A DNA stretch of 64,000 nt from Wuchereria bancrofti (Eukaryota > Nematoda > Chromadorea > Rhabditida > Onchocercidae): assembly GCA_005281725.1 (NCBI GenBank), contig SSBO01000010.1, positions 428,461 to 492,460 on the forward strand, in the 5' to 3' direction. Below are positions 35,356 to 48,100 of this stretch, piece by piece. A program made the translations under genes and the position numbers. The stretch's first letter is position 1. Each line of letters opens with the position of its first letter. The notes beneath the pieces were generated by a model that saw only the letters and a list, made by a program, of their open reading frames with translations, ran no database searches and had not been told where the DNA came from.

Positions 35356-35599
35356 TTAGGCTAAATAATCGTTTAATGATTTATAAATATACAGAAAGAG
35401 AGAGAGGGAGGGACAGAGAGAGAGGGAGAAAGAGAAAAAAGTAGTTTAAGGAATAACTAAATTATTTGAAATTTTATTACAGATAGTACTATTATTTAGT
35501 TATTTACATTATTTACTAATTATTTAACATTTCGATAAAATCAATATGAAAAAATCATTTACCATTATTACAACGATTATTTATTACAACGTATCTATC

Positions 35600-35700
35600 A
35601 TCTTACGATTCACCGAAATAATCATAAATCATAAATCGTTCATCCGGAAGGAAATATACCAAAATAAAATCATGAATCGTTCAACCGGAAACGAATACAC
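35600..35700 (+). repeat. Two-copy CCGGAA-containing repeat
   Basis: AAATCGTTCATCCGGAAGGA and GAATCGTTCAACCGGAAACG, each followed by A-rich ATACACCAAA-like sequence. Lies just upstream of the candidate exon at 35751. Confidence 0.7.
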
Positions 35701-35750
35701 CAAATACGGAAATTAATTCATTCATTCATGAATACTTCTTCTTTTTTCAG

Positions 35751-35846
35751 ACGATCAAAAATGTTTCGTTATCAGACCGAGGCATCACTGATTATCACTA
35801 TCTCCATTTTCTCACTCTGATAAGATCCTCAAATATTCAACTTTGA
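35751..35846 (+). CDS. Candidate orphan exon, unknown product
   Basis: Follows an excellent acceptor (CTTTTTTCAG at 35741-35750). In frame 1 it reads TIKNVSLSDRGITDYHYLHF, LTLIRSSNIQL and a stop. Alternatively an ATG at 35761, ten bases after the acceptor as in trans-spliced messages, opens MFRYQTEASLIITISIFSL and then TGA. No partner exon found. Low confidence; listed because the acceptor and composition stand out from the surrounding intergenic sequence. Confidence 0.22.
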   Translation, partial: TIKNVSLSDRGITDYHYLHFLTLIRSSNIQL

Positions 35847-35849
35847 AAA

Positions 35850-38090
35850 ATATTAATCAGTAATTCAATTCTCGAAATCAATAACTCAATATAACTATAA
35901 ATTACTACTGCAAATATTAAATTAATAAAAGTTATAAAATAAGAAAGAAATAGATTAATAAATTAATATGATAATATTTTTACTACAAATAATTTATATT
36001 AATTCATATATGCCAGTAGCCAAGAACTATGAGTAATTTTTTTTTTTGTAAAAAATAAATTTTAATTATTATATAGCATACAAAACTTTTTTCATTTAAT
36101 AATTTCTTTTTGTTACAAAAAATATTTATAATGAAAAATATTAATTAATAACTTTAATAATTTCTTTTTTAATATTTTTTTTTTATAATTCATAGTTTTT
36201 TAAATAATTTCATACATAGCTAATTGATACGGTCATCTTCGATGACATTTATTTCATTGCATAATGCCGGAAATGAGTGATTTATTTGATTGATTACTTT
36301 TTTGTCTTTTAGCTAACATTAAGAATTTAGTTACGAAAATTTTTTTTTTTTTTTGTAAATTCGATAGATAAAGAGAAAAAATCAAATTTGCTATTTCAAA
36401 AAAAAGAAAAAAGAAACTGAGAAAAAGAAAAAATAAAGAAAACAGAGTTTCTTATTGGATATATGCAAAAAAAAATTAAATATATAAGAAAAAAGATTCA
36501 TTTTTTTAAATTTAAAAAAAAATTAAATTATTAAATTTACATCAAAAATGCAAGTAATATAATGCAAAATTAGTAAATAACAATCCATTGATTTTACATT
36601 GCTTATCTTGCATGATCATATATGCATGCATGCATGCATGCATACTTGAAATGAATGATAAGTTGATAAAATAATTTAAAATCAGTCTTATCAATATGAT
36701 TTATCACTAAATTATTTGATCATTATTCAAGAGAGCTATTAAGTGATAACAATACTAACATAATAATATATGTATACGAAATGATCTATGATTAATCTTT
36801 GAAAAAAAAGACGAAAAAAAATTTTTTTTTTTTTTGTTCAGATCGAATATCAACATTGCGCATGCGCAAATGGTTAAGTAAGCGCATAAGTTATCAGTGA
36901 AAAAGTTATTAATTCAATTTTAATCCTCTTTTATCCCAAATATAACAAGAAAAAAAAAGTAGAAATAGTAATAAGAGAAATGTTAAAATAGGCAATTTAA
37001 AAAATTAACAAAAAAAGGTGGAAAAATTTTTTTTTCATAATTTAATTTTTTTTTTCAAAAAAAAAAATCAATTTTTCAAAAAATATATATTATTGTCGAC
37101 GAGCAGTGAAATTTTACAAAAGCGAAAGAAAAGTGATCAAATTATTTCACTTTCTTTTTTCTTTTATTCGATGTTTATTAATTTTTATAAAAAATTTTAA
37201 ACAATCATTTAATTTGTGACATTTTTGATGACAACTGACTTTTAATCTTATCACAGTAAATGAAAATGAATTTATGATAGCAAATGATCATTACAGATTG
37301 ATATTTCTAGCTGTCAGCAATTAACTTTACTTTTTCCCATGCCAGAAATTAAAGAAAACGAAAAAAATGATTTATTAATTCTTACATTATCGTTGTAATA
37401 TTATTTTGTAACATTTTTTTAATATTAAAAAATTAATTATACAATATATAATTAAAAATATTCTAAATTAAATATAAAATTAAACAAAATATTCAGAATT
37501 AAATATATAATATTCAAATATTTAAGTAATATAATCATTAAAACATAACTCAAAAAATAGCTTATTGAGATATTTTTTATAATTATTAGCATAGATAATA
37601 ATAATTCATATAATCATGATAACTTGTAATTAATTTAATTAATAATTGATTTTTTTTGTAAACTTTATTATTTGATTCAGAATATTTTTAATAATTTGAG
37701 ATTTATTATCAATATTGATTACAATTATTAATTTGATAACAAAATTAAATTTTATATGCAACATATAAATTTAATGTTGAATTTTACAACAGAGAATATT
37801 TGGATATAATATATTTGATTTTGCATTCTTAGGATAATTCCGGAAAAGCATAAAAATTCAGGATCAACCGGTTGCATACTGTATTAGTTTATCAGATATC
37901 ATCGAATAATCATATCATCATTAAATAGTAATTTTATGCCAGTAATGAAAAATAACAATGCGTTATCAAATAAATCAAAATTTTACATTTTTAATTTTAT
38001 TAAGAAAGGAAAAGAGAGAGAGAGAGAGGGAGAAAGAGAGAGAATGAAAAGAATAGAAATTAAAAAGTTAATTCACTAACATACCTGTAT
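35850..38090. other. Intergenic, palindrome and simple repeats only
   Basis: Contains (ATGC)n at 36622-36643, the GCGCATGCGC palindrome at 36856 and a purine-rich (GA)n at 38010-38045. No gene seen. Confidence 0.6.
36856..36869. promoter_or_regulatory. GC-rich palindrome TTGCGCATGCGCAA
   Basis: A 14-bp perfect palindrome containing GCGCATGCGC, the NRF-1-type consensus, inside about 80% AT sequence. It lies roughly 8 kb upstream of mig-6 and 10 kb downstream of the KASH gene. Function inferred only. Confidence 0.4.
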
Positions 38091-38094
38091 ATTT

Positions 38095-38930
38095 TTTGGA
38101 TTTTAAGTACTTCTATCCCAAGATTAGTTCCCATCCTCATAATTTATTGATAAATATTTTTTTTCTGATAATTTCTGAAATTTACATAAAATTTATAAAA
38201 TTTTTGACAATTTTTTTTTGGGTAATTTGTACAGAATTTATAAAATTGTTGACAAATTTCTTTTTTTTTTTGGATAGCTCCCATCCTTATAATTTATTGA
38301 TAAATATTTTTTTCTGATAATTTCTGATAATTTACATAAAATTTATAAAATTGTTGACAAATTTTTTTTTGGATAATTTGTACAGAATTTATAAAATTAT
38401 TGATTTTTTTTTTGATAATTTACGTAGAATTTCTAAAATAAATTATTGATAAATATTTTTTTTCCGATAATCTATGTAGAATTTATAAAATTATTGATAA
38501 ATTTCGTTTTCTGACAATTTACGTGGAATTTATAAAATTATTGATAAATTTTTTTTCGATAATTTAAACAGAATTTATAAAATTATTAACAAATTTTTTC
38601 TTTTTGATAATTTACACAGAATTCATAAGGTTACTGATAAATTTTTTTTCTGATAGTTTATGTAGAATTTCTTGAATCATTGATATTTGTCAGAAATTTT
38701 TTCTGATAATTTACACACAATTTATGAAATAATTGATAAATTTTTCTTTTTGATAATTTACATAGAATTTCTAAAATTATTGATGACTTTTTTTTTCGGA
38801 TAATTTAAACAGAATTTATACAATTAGTGATGAATATTTTTTTCTTCTGATAATTTATGTACAATTTCTAGAATCATTGATAATTTTTTTTTCTGATAAT
38901 TTCCAGAAGAGAATTTTTAGAATGATATTG
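38095..38930 (+). repeat. ~55-70-bp degenerate minisatellite, about 13 copies
   Basis: Unit close to TGATAATTTACATAGAATTT then ATAAAATTATTGATAAATTT and a T-run. Some copies differ in ACA/GTA before GAATTT. Confidence 0.88.
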
Positions 38931-38939
38931 ATTTGCAAT

Positions 38940-41250
38940 TAGGAAAAGCATTGAAAGAATGACAATTTGGTGTTGTAAACAAATGCAGCATATGGTTATT
39001 AGTTAGTTTATCAATAAATATGCGATAGTGATATTTCATTTAGTTAAATATCATAAAATTTATCATATTGTTCATTTTTTCTTTAAAAAAAAAAGGAAAT
39101 TAAATAAACAAATTGTAATAATTATTAATTAGATATATTAGTAATTAAATTTATGCATCCGTTTTCTTTATTATTATTAATAAATTCAGTAAAATCAATT
39201 AATGTAGCATTTGAAAAATAATTTTTCATTTTTCTTATGTTAGAAAAATTTGACTTTTTTTTTTTTGATTTAATTGTTTATTTGATTGTATTTTTTTGTA
39301 GATTTTTTTTTTTCAAAATTATTGTTTACAATAATTTTTTGAAAATTGTCCATTTTTTTTTTTTTTGTTTTTTCTCTTTAAATATATATAAGAAAAAAGT
39401 GATCTAACTTCAAAGTTTTTATTTCTTCAATTCGTTAAATTTTAACATATTTGAAATTAAACAGTTACTAAAAATGAATTTACTAACATTTTAATAATTA
39501 TCACAACAATTTTATTTCAAAAACAAACTACAAATGAAATATGAATATTTTATAAATTTTAATTAATAAGAAAAAAAAACAGTATTGCAAACTGGAATTT
39601 TTTTAAATCAACAAAAAAATAGGTTAGATTGTAATTTTTAAAAAAATTAAAAAAGTATATTTTACAAACGATTATCACAAATAACAACAAAGAATAGGAA
39701 AATAGTTGATATAATAATATATTTAACCTTTTTATTTCTATATCAATTTTTTTTTCTTTTTTGTACTTCAAAATAGAAAATATTTTGTGCATTTTTTTCC
39801 TCCAAATAAAAAAAAAATAGCGATTAAAGAATATATACCAATAATATAAGGGTCATTTCATTTTGGATTAGTCATATGGAACATCTGGACGATAAACAAA
39901 AAAAAAAAAAAGAAAAATATTATTTTGCCTGAATTATCATTTAAGAGATTTCCGGAATTATTCTACTGCATAACAATGTAATAATAACAATTTTTTTTTT
40001 TAAATTTTTAAAATTTCACACAAAATTTAAAAAAGAATTATTTTTAAAAGAAAAAATATTCTTTCTATTTCTCTTTTTTTTGTTTCCTTTTTTCTTTTTT
40101 TTTTGTTACAAAAATTATGGTCGATTATTGATTGTATAAAAATTTGAACTGAAAAATTTTCATAATACTTTTTAGGAAGTAAAACATCTGCTTTCTATTG
40201 TTTTTTCATTTTGATAATTATTACATTGTATAATGATTAATGAATAATTAGTAGAATGGATAATTGTTATGCAACTAAAAAAAAATGGCAGATGTCCAAT
40301 TGTTTAATTGTTTATTTGTTGAGCAAAATGTTGCATTCAAATAAAATTATTCATAAATTCTAATAGAATACTAAAATACTATCATATTATAAGTGATATG
40401 CTCGAAGAATTATTTATTTTCTCGTTTTGTTTTTTTAATTAATGTTCAGATATTTATTGATATGATATGATATGATATGATATCATACGATATGATATTA
40501 TTTCCAAATTTGAATACAACTAATAAATTAGCCCAAAAATTGGAGATGAAATTTTCATCGAAAAATCTTTTAATTTAATTTAGTTAGTTAAAAAGATTTA
40601 AATGTAATTATTATTAATTTTAAAAAAAGTGATATGATTTGATCTAATATGATATATAATCATATGATACGATTATTACTCTCAAATAAATACAATTAGG
40701 GATAAAATTTTCAACAAAAAATCATTTCATTTAATTTAGACAGCTAAAAATTATTAATAATTAAAAAAAATTTGCTAAAAATTAAAATTAAATTTAAAAT
40801 TATCATTTAAATATAAAATTTCATTTTAATATACATATGTAGAAGATAAAATAGAAAAGATTTTAGATGAGAAAATTGATAAATAGATAGATAGATGAAA
40901 GGTTAATTATTTGAGATGGTAGTAAGTAGAATTTAGTAGCTAAATGGTCAAAGATCAATCAGGTCATTAACTTTGGTTGCTTTTGTTACAAAGTGAAAAT
41001 GATGAATTAATTTTAGCTATTCCACTTTTAGCTTACAATCATTATATAGGATATAAGCAACCTGTTGCAAACGATCCAAGTTCAACCGATCATTCAACAA
41101 TTTATCTCTTTCTTCCTTCCTTCCTTCCTTCCTTCTTTCCTTCCTTCCTTTCATTCAAAATTTCAATGGATAAACTCTTTCACTTTTACTTCAATCTTCT
41201 TATCTGTTCATTTTAACTAAATTTATGGTAACTATGAATTTATTACTGCA
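38940..41250. other. Intergenic with short simple repeats
   Basis: Long poly-T tracts, (GATAT)n at 40458-40498 and (TTCC)n at 41112-41150. One open block at 40977-41216 (LLAYNHYIGYKQPVANDPSS) after an ATTTTAG is slightly coding-like but runs into the TTCC repeat and has no donor. Confidence 0.5.
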
Positions 41251-41256
41251 ATCCAT

Positions 41257-41767
41257 TCTGATATTTCATTATCATTAAACTTTTACTTTTATCTTATCAG
41301 AATTTTTTTCGATTAAATTATTAATGAATAAAAGTATATGCATTACTGTTGTTAAATTATCAATATCGCCTTAATTGATTATCGTTGTATTATTTGATTT
41401 AATGAATCTGAAATATCAATTTTTATTCTGATATTTCATTATCATTAAACTTTTACTTTTATCTTATCAGAATTTTTTTCGATTAAATTATTAATGAATA
41501 AAAGTATATGCATTACTGTTGTTATATTATCAGTATCTCCTTAATTAAATATCATTGTATTATTTGATTTCATTAATGTGAAATATCAACTTTTATTTTG
41601 ATATTTCATTATCATTAAACTTTCACTTTTATCTTATCAGAATCTTTTTTTCGATTAAATCATTAGTGAATAAAAGTATATGCATTACTGTTGTTAAATT
41701 ATCAATATCGCCTTAATTGATTATCATTGTATTATTTGATTTAATTAATGTGAAATATTAATCAGTA
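41257..41767 (+). repeat. Three-copy, 170-bp tandem repeat
   Basis: Copies begin T(C/T)TGATATTTCATTATCATT at 41257, 41427 and 41597, exactly 170 bp apart, with a few substitutions each. Confidence 0.95.
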
Positions 41768-42439
41768 CCACTTACTATTAAAGTTTATTGATCCTAAAAT
41801 TATCACTGCTTTATTTCTCATCTAGCATCTAGCGAAATGTTAAATTTGAACTGATATATTCTGAAATATTTCGATAATCAGTTAGGTGCTGCAAAACATC
41901 TAAACAATCCTATCTGTCAGAAAAATTGAAGGAAATAATTTGATGATTTGTTATCACTTTATCATCATGCGAAGTATTTTGTTGAATTTCTCAACGAATC
42001 TAATAATTATTTCAATTGGAATATTTCAATTAATTAATTAATTGAAATATTTCATTGAAGAGAGAAGCATTAAAACCATTATTCAATATAGCAATTTAAT
42101 TTATTCTTCCATTTTCACTTTATCCTTACATTTTTGCATATAATTGTTTATTTCTCATACAACAATTGTAGCATTGTTATCAAAAAAAAAAAAAATTACT
42201 GTTACAATAGTTATAGCTGCATTTCAAATTTTTGAAATTTTAATTAATACAATTTAAACTAATATGAAAAGTTATTTTTGTCCATTACTTTTTTTTCATG
42301 ATTATTTTAAATTATCGAAATGTTTACTGCAATTATGTGTTACTGATAATGTGATTGAATTTTTGTGCTTATCATATTTATTTATTTCATTTCATTCATT
42401 TCATATAGAAATTTTTATATCATTTAAATGATAAAAGTG

Positions 42440-42840
42440 AGAAGTACTGGTATCATCTGATTATTGATAACTTTAAGGACTTTGATAATGTCAATGACTA
42501 GTAGATGTCGTTGTTAGTAGATATCATTGAAATTGGTAGTCTACTGATAACATCAGATTATTGATAAGTTTAAGGATTCTAATGATATCAATGATTAATA
42601 GTTATCATTATTAGTAGATATCATTAAGTTGTAGTAGTCTACTGATATCATCAAATTATTAATAGCTTGAAGTACTTCAATAATGTCAAAGGTTAATAAT
42701 TATCATTATTAGCAGATATCATTAAGATTTGGTAGTCTGCTGATGTCATCAAATTACTGATAACTTAAAGAGTTTAATAATGTCTAAGATTAATAATTAT
42801 CATTATTAGTGTATATATATCATTAAAATTGATAATTGTA
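42440..42840 (+). repeat. ~98-bp tandem repeat, four copies
   Basis: Unit includes CTACTGATATCATCAAATTA, TTGATAACTTAAAG and TAATTATCATTATTAGTAGA then TATCATTAA. Confidence 0.88.
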
Positions 42841-42959
42841 TGCAAATTAAATTTTATATTTAATTAAAAAATCATGGAATTGCTTTTTTTTTTTAAAAAA
42901 ATTAAAACTATTTTTATTTTTCTTTAGAATTATTATTAGTATTGTACAATGCAGTAGCG

Positions 42960-43845
42960 ATGATTAAATAAAGTTAGTTAATTAGTTTGTTAGTTAGTTA
43001 GCTGTTAACGGATGCCATTGGTTTAAAATTACGAAAAGACGTTTCTTCCGCTTTAACAGTACGGCAATTAATCTTCGCACTTTTTCCAGTGGTTAAACTT
43101 TTATTTTTTTTTTTTTCATTTTTTTTTTCCAAACAATTTTCTTCATTTCTTTTAACTTTTTGTAATTCTCTGTTCTATTGATTTCTTGCTCAAATTCAAT
43201 GAGAGAGAATTTAGTGCTTAAATTTGAAACATTTTCGGGGTTAAAATAATTTGCTGCTTTAATCCATTTCTATACTTTATTTTTCTTACGCTAAGCAAAA
43301 TTCATTAGTAAATGTTAATAATATTTAAATTCAATGATTTAATTTAACAAATTTTAACAAAATGATAAGCTATCAACATTACTGCTATCTTTTTATTAAG
43401 AGTTTTTGTAATTTTTTTTCATTAATTTAATTTCTTAATTATTAATTAAATTTTAACAGATAAATATTTGTCTTTCTAAGTTATTAGCCAAATACTACCA
43501 TTGATAAATTTATTATCAAAATTGAAATTATGATTAAAATTAGGATTAGAAATATTTATTAAATTTTTGATAATGAAATTATACAAATAAAAGTAATACG
43601 TAAAAGAAAAGAAAACTATTAATCAAATATTAGTTTATTTAGTTGTTTATCAAAATGATAACACTAAATTAGAATTTTGTTTATAATTGTTTCTTTTTTT
43701 TTTTAATTTTTGCAACTATTTCTATGTTTCGTCCTTTTTTTTCTTTCAAAAGAAAAATGAATAATATTTTTATCAACCGACAAAAGTGAATGATATGTTT
43801 AACATTGAAATATTTTTAACTAAACAAAACGAATACATAAACTAA

Positions 43846-43876
<31 letters not shown>

Positions 43877-44635
43877 TGTTATCATCTATCATTGCAACTA
43901 TAAATAAATATTAGCTACGATATCATAATCATTTTTCTATCATCTAAACAAATAATTAATCTTTTTACAAATTTCATCATTTTATTTATAAAAATAATTT
44001 GAAAAATTTTAATTACAAACGTTGATTACAAAAGGGAAAAATCTGTTAAGATTTCAAATTGTTAAAATTCTCTTCATTTTTGCTATTTCAAAAATTAAAC
44101 ATTTGTGCAACTTCACTTAAAATGATTTTGAAATCAAATTCTTTCAAAATTTCAAATTTTCAATTCAAAACATTTTCTTTATTTTTTCTATGCTATCGAA
44201 AAATAAATGAAAATGAAACTTTTCATATATAATGAAAAAAATTTCATATAACTGAATGTTAACAATTTCATTACCACAAAAAAAATTAATTAATTAATTA
44301 AAAAGAATGATAAACTATGAGAATTGAGCAAACTGTTTGTTATGCTAATAATATTAATAAATAACAATAGTAATAATATATCAACTTTTAAAATTTCCTA
44401 TACTGCAAAATTTAACGATGCTTGAAATTTGCATCATAATATTTAAATGAGAATTTCACTCAGAAACATTCCCGAGTAATCCTTTTAAATAATCAAAATA
44501 ATAATAATATAAAAATCTTGTCTAAAAAAATATATGCTATGCTAAAGCAATACTCTTTTAAATTAATTATGTATTTAAATAATCTTTTCAATTTGATATA
44601 GTTATTATCGATGAATTAGGTAACCTGGAAATATC
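42960..44635. other. Distal upstream region of mig-6, no gene
   Basis: A GC-balanced island at 43008-43100 (TTACGAAAAGACGTTTCTTC, TTTAACAGTACGGCAATTAA) is open on both strands without splice signals. The rest is AT-rich with a (CT)n at 43850-43876. Confidence 0.5.
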
Positions 44636-44832
44636 CCACTATTCCATTAACCCACTATTCCGCTATTCCGCTATCTCGCTATTCCGCTAACCCGACATTC
44701 CGCTATCCCTGTTACACACTTGTACATAACTCTTATTTCTCGGTTATAGTATCCAACTATTCCGCTATTCCGCCATCTCGCTATTCCGCTATTCCGCTAA
44801 CCCGATATTCCGCTATCCTACACACTTGTATA
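44636..44832 (+). repeat. CCGCTATT-type array, two ~120-bp units, upstream of mig-6
   Basis: Short words CCGCTATT, CTCGCTATT, CTAACCCG and CGCTATCC are repeated in two blocks separated by ACACACTTGTA and a TTATTTCTCG segment that also repeats. It is markedly GC-richer than its surroundings and ends about 240 bp before the ATG, within the likely promoter. Confidence 0.85.
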
Positions 44833-45028
44833 TAGTTCTTTCTTATTTCTCGTTTATGGTATTGCTTCTTGATTGATTTATCAAAATGTTATCAATTTTA
44901 CCGATTGATCAAAATGTTGCATCAATGTTTTTTTTCTTTTTTTTTTTTTTGCCGGATAGATTATCATCGTTAATCCGTCATTGTTAAAAGAAATATGAAA
45001 AGATTTCAAGTGAGAATTTTTCAATTAA

Positions 45029-45050
45029 TTTTTGATGAAATAATTTATAG
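45029..45050 (+). promoter_or_regulatory. Candidate trans-splice (SL) or 5'-UTR acceptor of mig-6
   Basis: TAATTTATAG ends 21 nt before the ATG at 45072. A 3' splice site this close to the start, with no upstream coding, is what spliced-leader addition looks like in nematodes; a cis-spliced 5'-UTR intron is the alternative. Confidence 0.45.
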
Positions 45051-45071
45051 TACGAAAAATTAGGAAGGAAA

Positions 45072-45164
45072 ATGCGGCTGCTATATTGGTTAGCAGCCGT
45101 TATTTGTTGTATTCCGGTAGGAATTCGAGCATGGAATATATTCAAATCCTTTTCTACAAATCAG
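45072..45164 (+). CDS. mig-6: mig-6 exon 1: signal peptide
   Basis: Codes for [20 protein letters not shown] followed by [12 protein letters not shown] basic residue, a hydrophobic core and small residues at -3/-1 (I-R-A) make a standard signal peptide, probably cut before WN. The ATG at 45072 is the first in frame after a splice-acceptor-like TTTATAG ending at 45050. Phase 0 donor CAG|GTTTAT. Confidence 0.88.
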
Positions 45165-48100
45165 GTTTATCTTATTAATTAAATTAAATCATTAATTAAG
45201 TACTCTTAAAAGTTTTAAATTTTTAAATGCCTTGGAAGTCTTAAATATTTATCCAATTAAATCTTACCTCTTTTATTTTATCAATAGTAAAATGATCGTT
45301 TGAAATATTTCCTGGCTAAATAATTCGCTAAAAATTCATAAAAGGTTAAAATAACAAATTTTTATTTTTTAAAACACAATAAATTTAAAATAAAAATTTC
45401 AAAATATAATAATGATAAATTAAAATAATAAAACTGTAAAAAAACTATAATAAATAAAAATGTTTGTCTAAAAGAAGTGCAAAAAAAAAACGAAGAAAAC
45501 CAAATTAATAACTAATTAAAATGATCTATTTATTTCTATTGTCATTTTCTACTTCTAACAATTTAAATTTAACTTATCTTTAGGAGGTCAATCAAGTACA
45601 ACTCTATCCAGGTTCACCATTAGAAGCAGATCCAGCACTGTTAAGAAATAGACGACAAGCTTATCAAGTTTATCAGGGCGGTGATAAATCAATTACAATG
45701 GATAAAACAGGACGTATTGAAAGTGGACCATGGGGTCCATGGATAATTGAAAAACAATGCTCTAAAACATGTGGTGGTGGTGTATTAATGGAACGACGAA
45801 TTTGCAAGTATAATATTTTTTAAAAAAAAAAGAAAAAATATTAAATTTTAAAATGCTAAGTTTTTTTTCTCATAAAAAAGAAGAAATGATTTAAATATTT
45901 TTTTAATTGGTAAATGCATTGTATTAATTGAATGAAAAATTTGCAANNNNNNNNNNNNNNNNNNNNNNNNNNNNNNNNNNNNNNNNNTTTTTTTCATAAA
46001 AAGAAGAAATAATTTACAAATAATATTTAAAGTGGTGAATGCATTTTATTAATGGAATGAAGAATTTGCAAATATAATATTTAAAAAAAAATGTTGAATT
46101 TTAATTAAATTTTAATTAATTTAAGCGGTGAATGCATTGGACCGTCAACACGTTACGTGTCTTGTAATATTGATGAATGTATGGGTAATATTAAAGATTT
46201 TCGGGCTATTCAATGTTCAGAATATGATGATACACCATTAGATGGACATTACTATAAATGGTTACCGTATCCGGGAAAGAATAAATGTGAGCTAACATGT
46301 AAACCGGATAATGCTAATTTCTACTATAAATGGGCTGATAAGGTGATAATTTCTTTTCGTTTCTTTTTTTTTCACTTTGTTTTTATATTTAAATATTTTT
46401 TGTTTAATAATTTAATAGTTTTAGAAAGGAAAGATTATACATTTGCTAGTGTTAAATTAATTAATGATAATGACAAGTTAAATAACTAATTGATGATAAT
46501 GATAAACTAAATAAATAATTAATGATTCAATAAGTTTAACTACTTAGTGATAATATAAGTTAAATAGGCTAAATGACTGACTAATGACATAATGTTTAAC
46601 TAATTAATGATAATATGAGTTAAATAGCTAATTAATGATATAATATATTTGACTAATTAATGATAATGTGTGTTAATTAAGTTAAAAAACTCATTAATGA
46701 TATAATAAGTTTAAATAATATTGATGATGTGATTTAAATAGGTTAAATGACTAATAAATGATATAATAACTTTAACTAATTAATGGAAATATGAGTTAAT
46801 TAAGTTAAATAGTTAATTAATGATATAATAATTTTAACTACCTATTGATAATATGAGTCAAATAGGTTAAATGAATAAATAATGATATAATAAGTTCAAC
46901 TAATATTGATAATATGAGTTAAATAAGTTAAATGAGTAATCAGTGATAAGTAATGATGATAAGTTAATTAATGGTAATATAAAATTTATCTAGTTAATTA
47001 GTTAATTATTCATGTAAATTTTAGGTAATAGATGGTACAAAATGTAATCATCGTACCAATGATATTTGTGTGGAAGGTGTTTGCTTACCAGTTGGATGTG
47101 ATAATAAACTTGGATCGGGTTTTGTTAATTTTTAATTATTTTATTATAAATTTTAATGTTTTTTCTCTCCCTCTCTCTTTCTTTCTTTGTCTCTCCCTCT
47201 CTCTTAATCGATAATATTACATTAATAGAAATTAATATGTGAAATGTAAATAATTTAATTAATTTTAATATATTTTAGCAATGAAAAATGATAAATGTGG
47301 CAAATGTGGTGGTGATGGATCAACATGTAAAACCGTTGAAGGATATTTTGATGAGCGTAACTTATCACCTGGTTATCATAATATTATTCGATTACCAATT
47401 GGTGCTACGTCAATTTTGATTGAGGAATTACATTCAACAACTAATTCACTTGGTAAATTTATTTAAATTATAAATGCAAATATATATAATTATCAGAAAT
47501 AAAATATCTTATCATCAAATGCAAATATATATATAATTATCAGAAATTATCTTATCATTTAGTGCAAATATATGTACAATTATCAGAAATAACCTATGTT
47601 ATCATCTAATACAAATATATATAATTATCAGAAGTAAAATATCTTATCATCAAATGCAAATATATGTAATCAGAAATTATCTTATCACCTAGTGTAAATA
47701 TATGTATAATTATCAGAAATAACCCACCTTATCATCTAATGCAAATATATATAATTACCAGAAATGATCTAGCTTATCATTTAACTCATTAAAATTACCT
47801 ATTAATTAAAGTATATTAATATTAATTAAGCCATATCTGAATATGTTGCAATTTTTCAGCAATTAAGAATACCACAGGTTATTATTATCTAAATGGCAAT
47901 TATCAAATTCAATTAACTGATAAAGATTTGGAAATTGGCGGAACATTATTCGAATATGATACACGCAAAAATTTAGACCATCCTTTTGAAAAATTAACTG
48001 CTAAAGGACCAACAACAGAAGAACTTATCATTGCGCTACTTTTTCAACGAGGAAATAGGGTTTCTTTCTTTTTTTTTTTTCTTTTGTTTATTCATTTATC

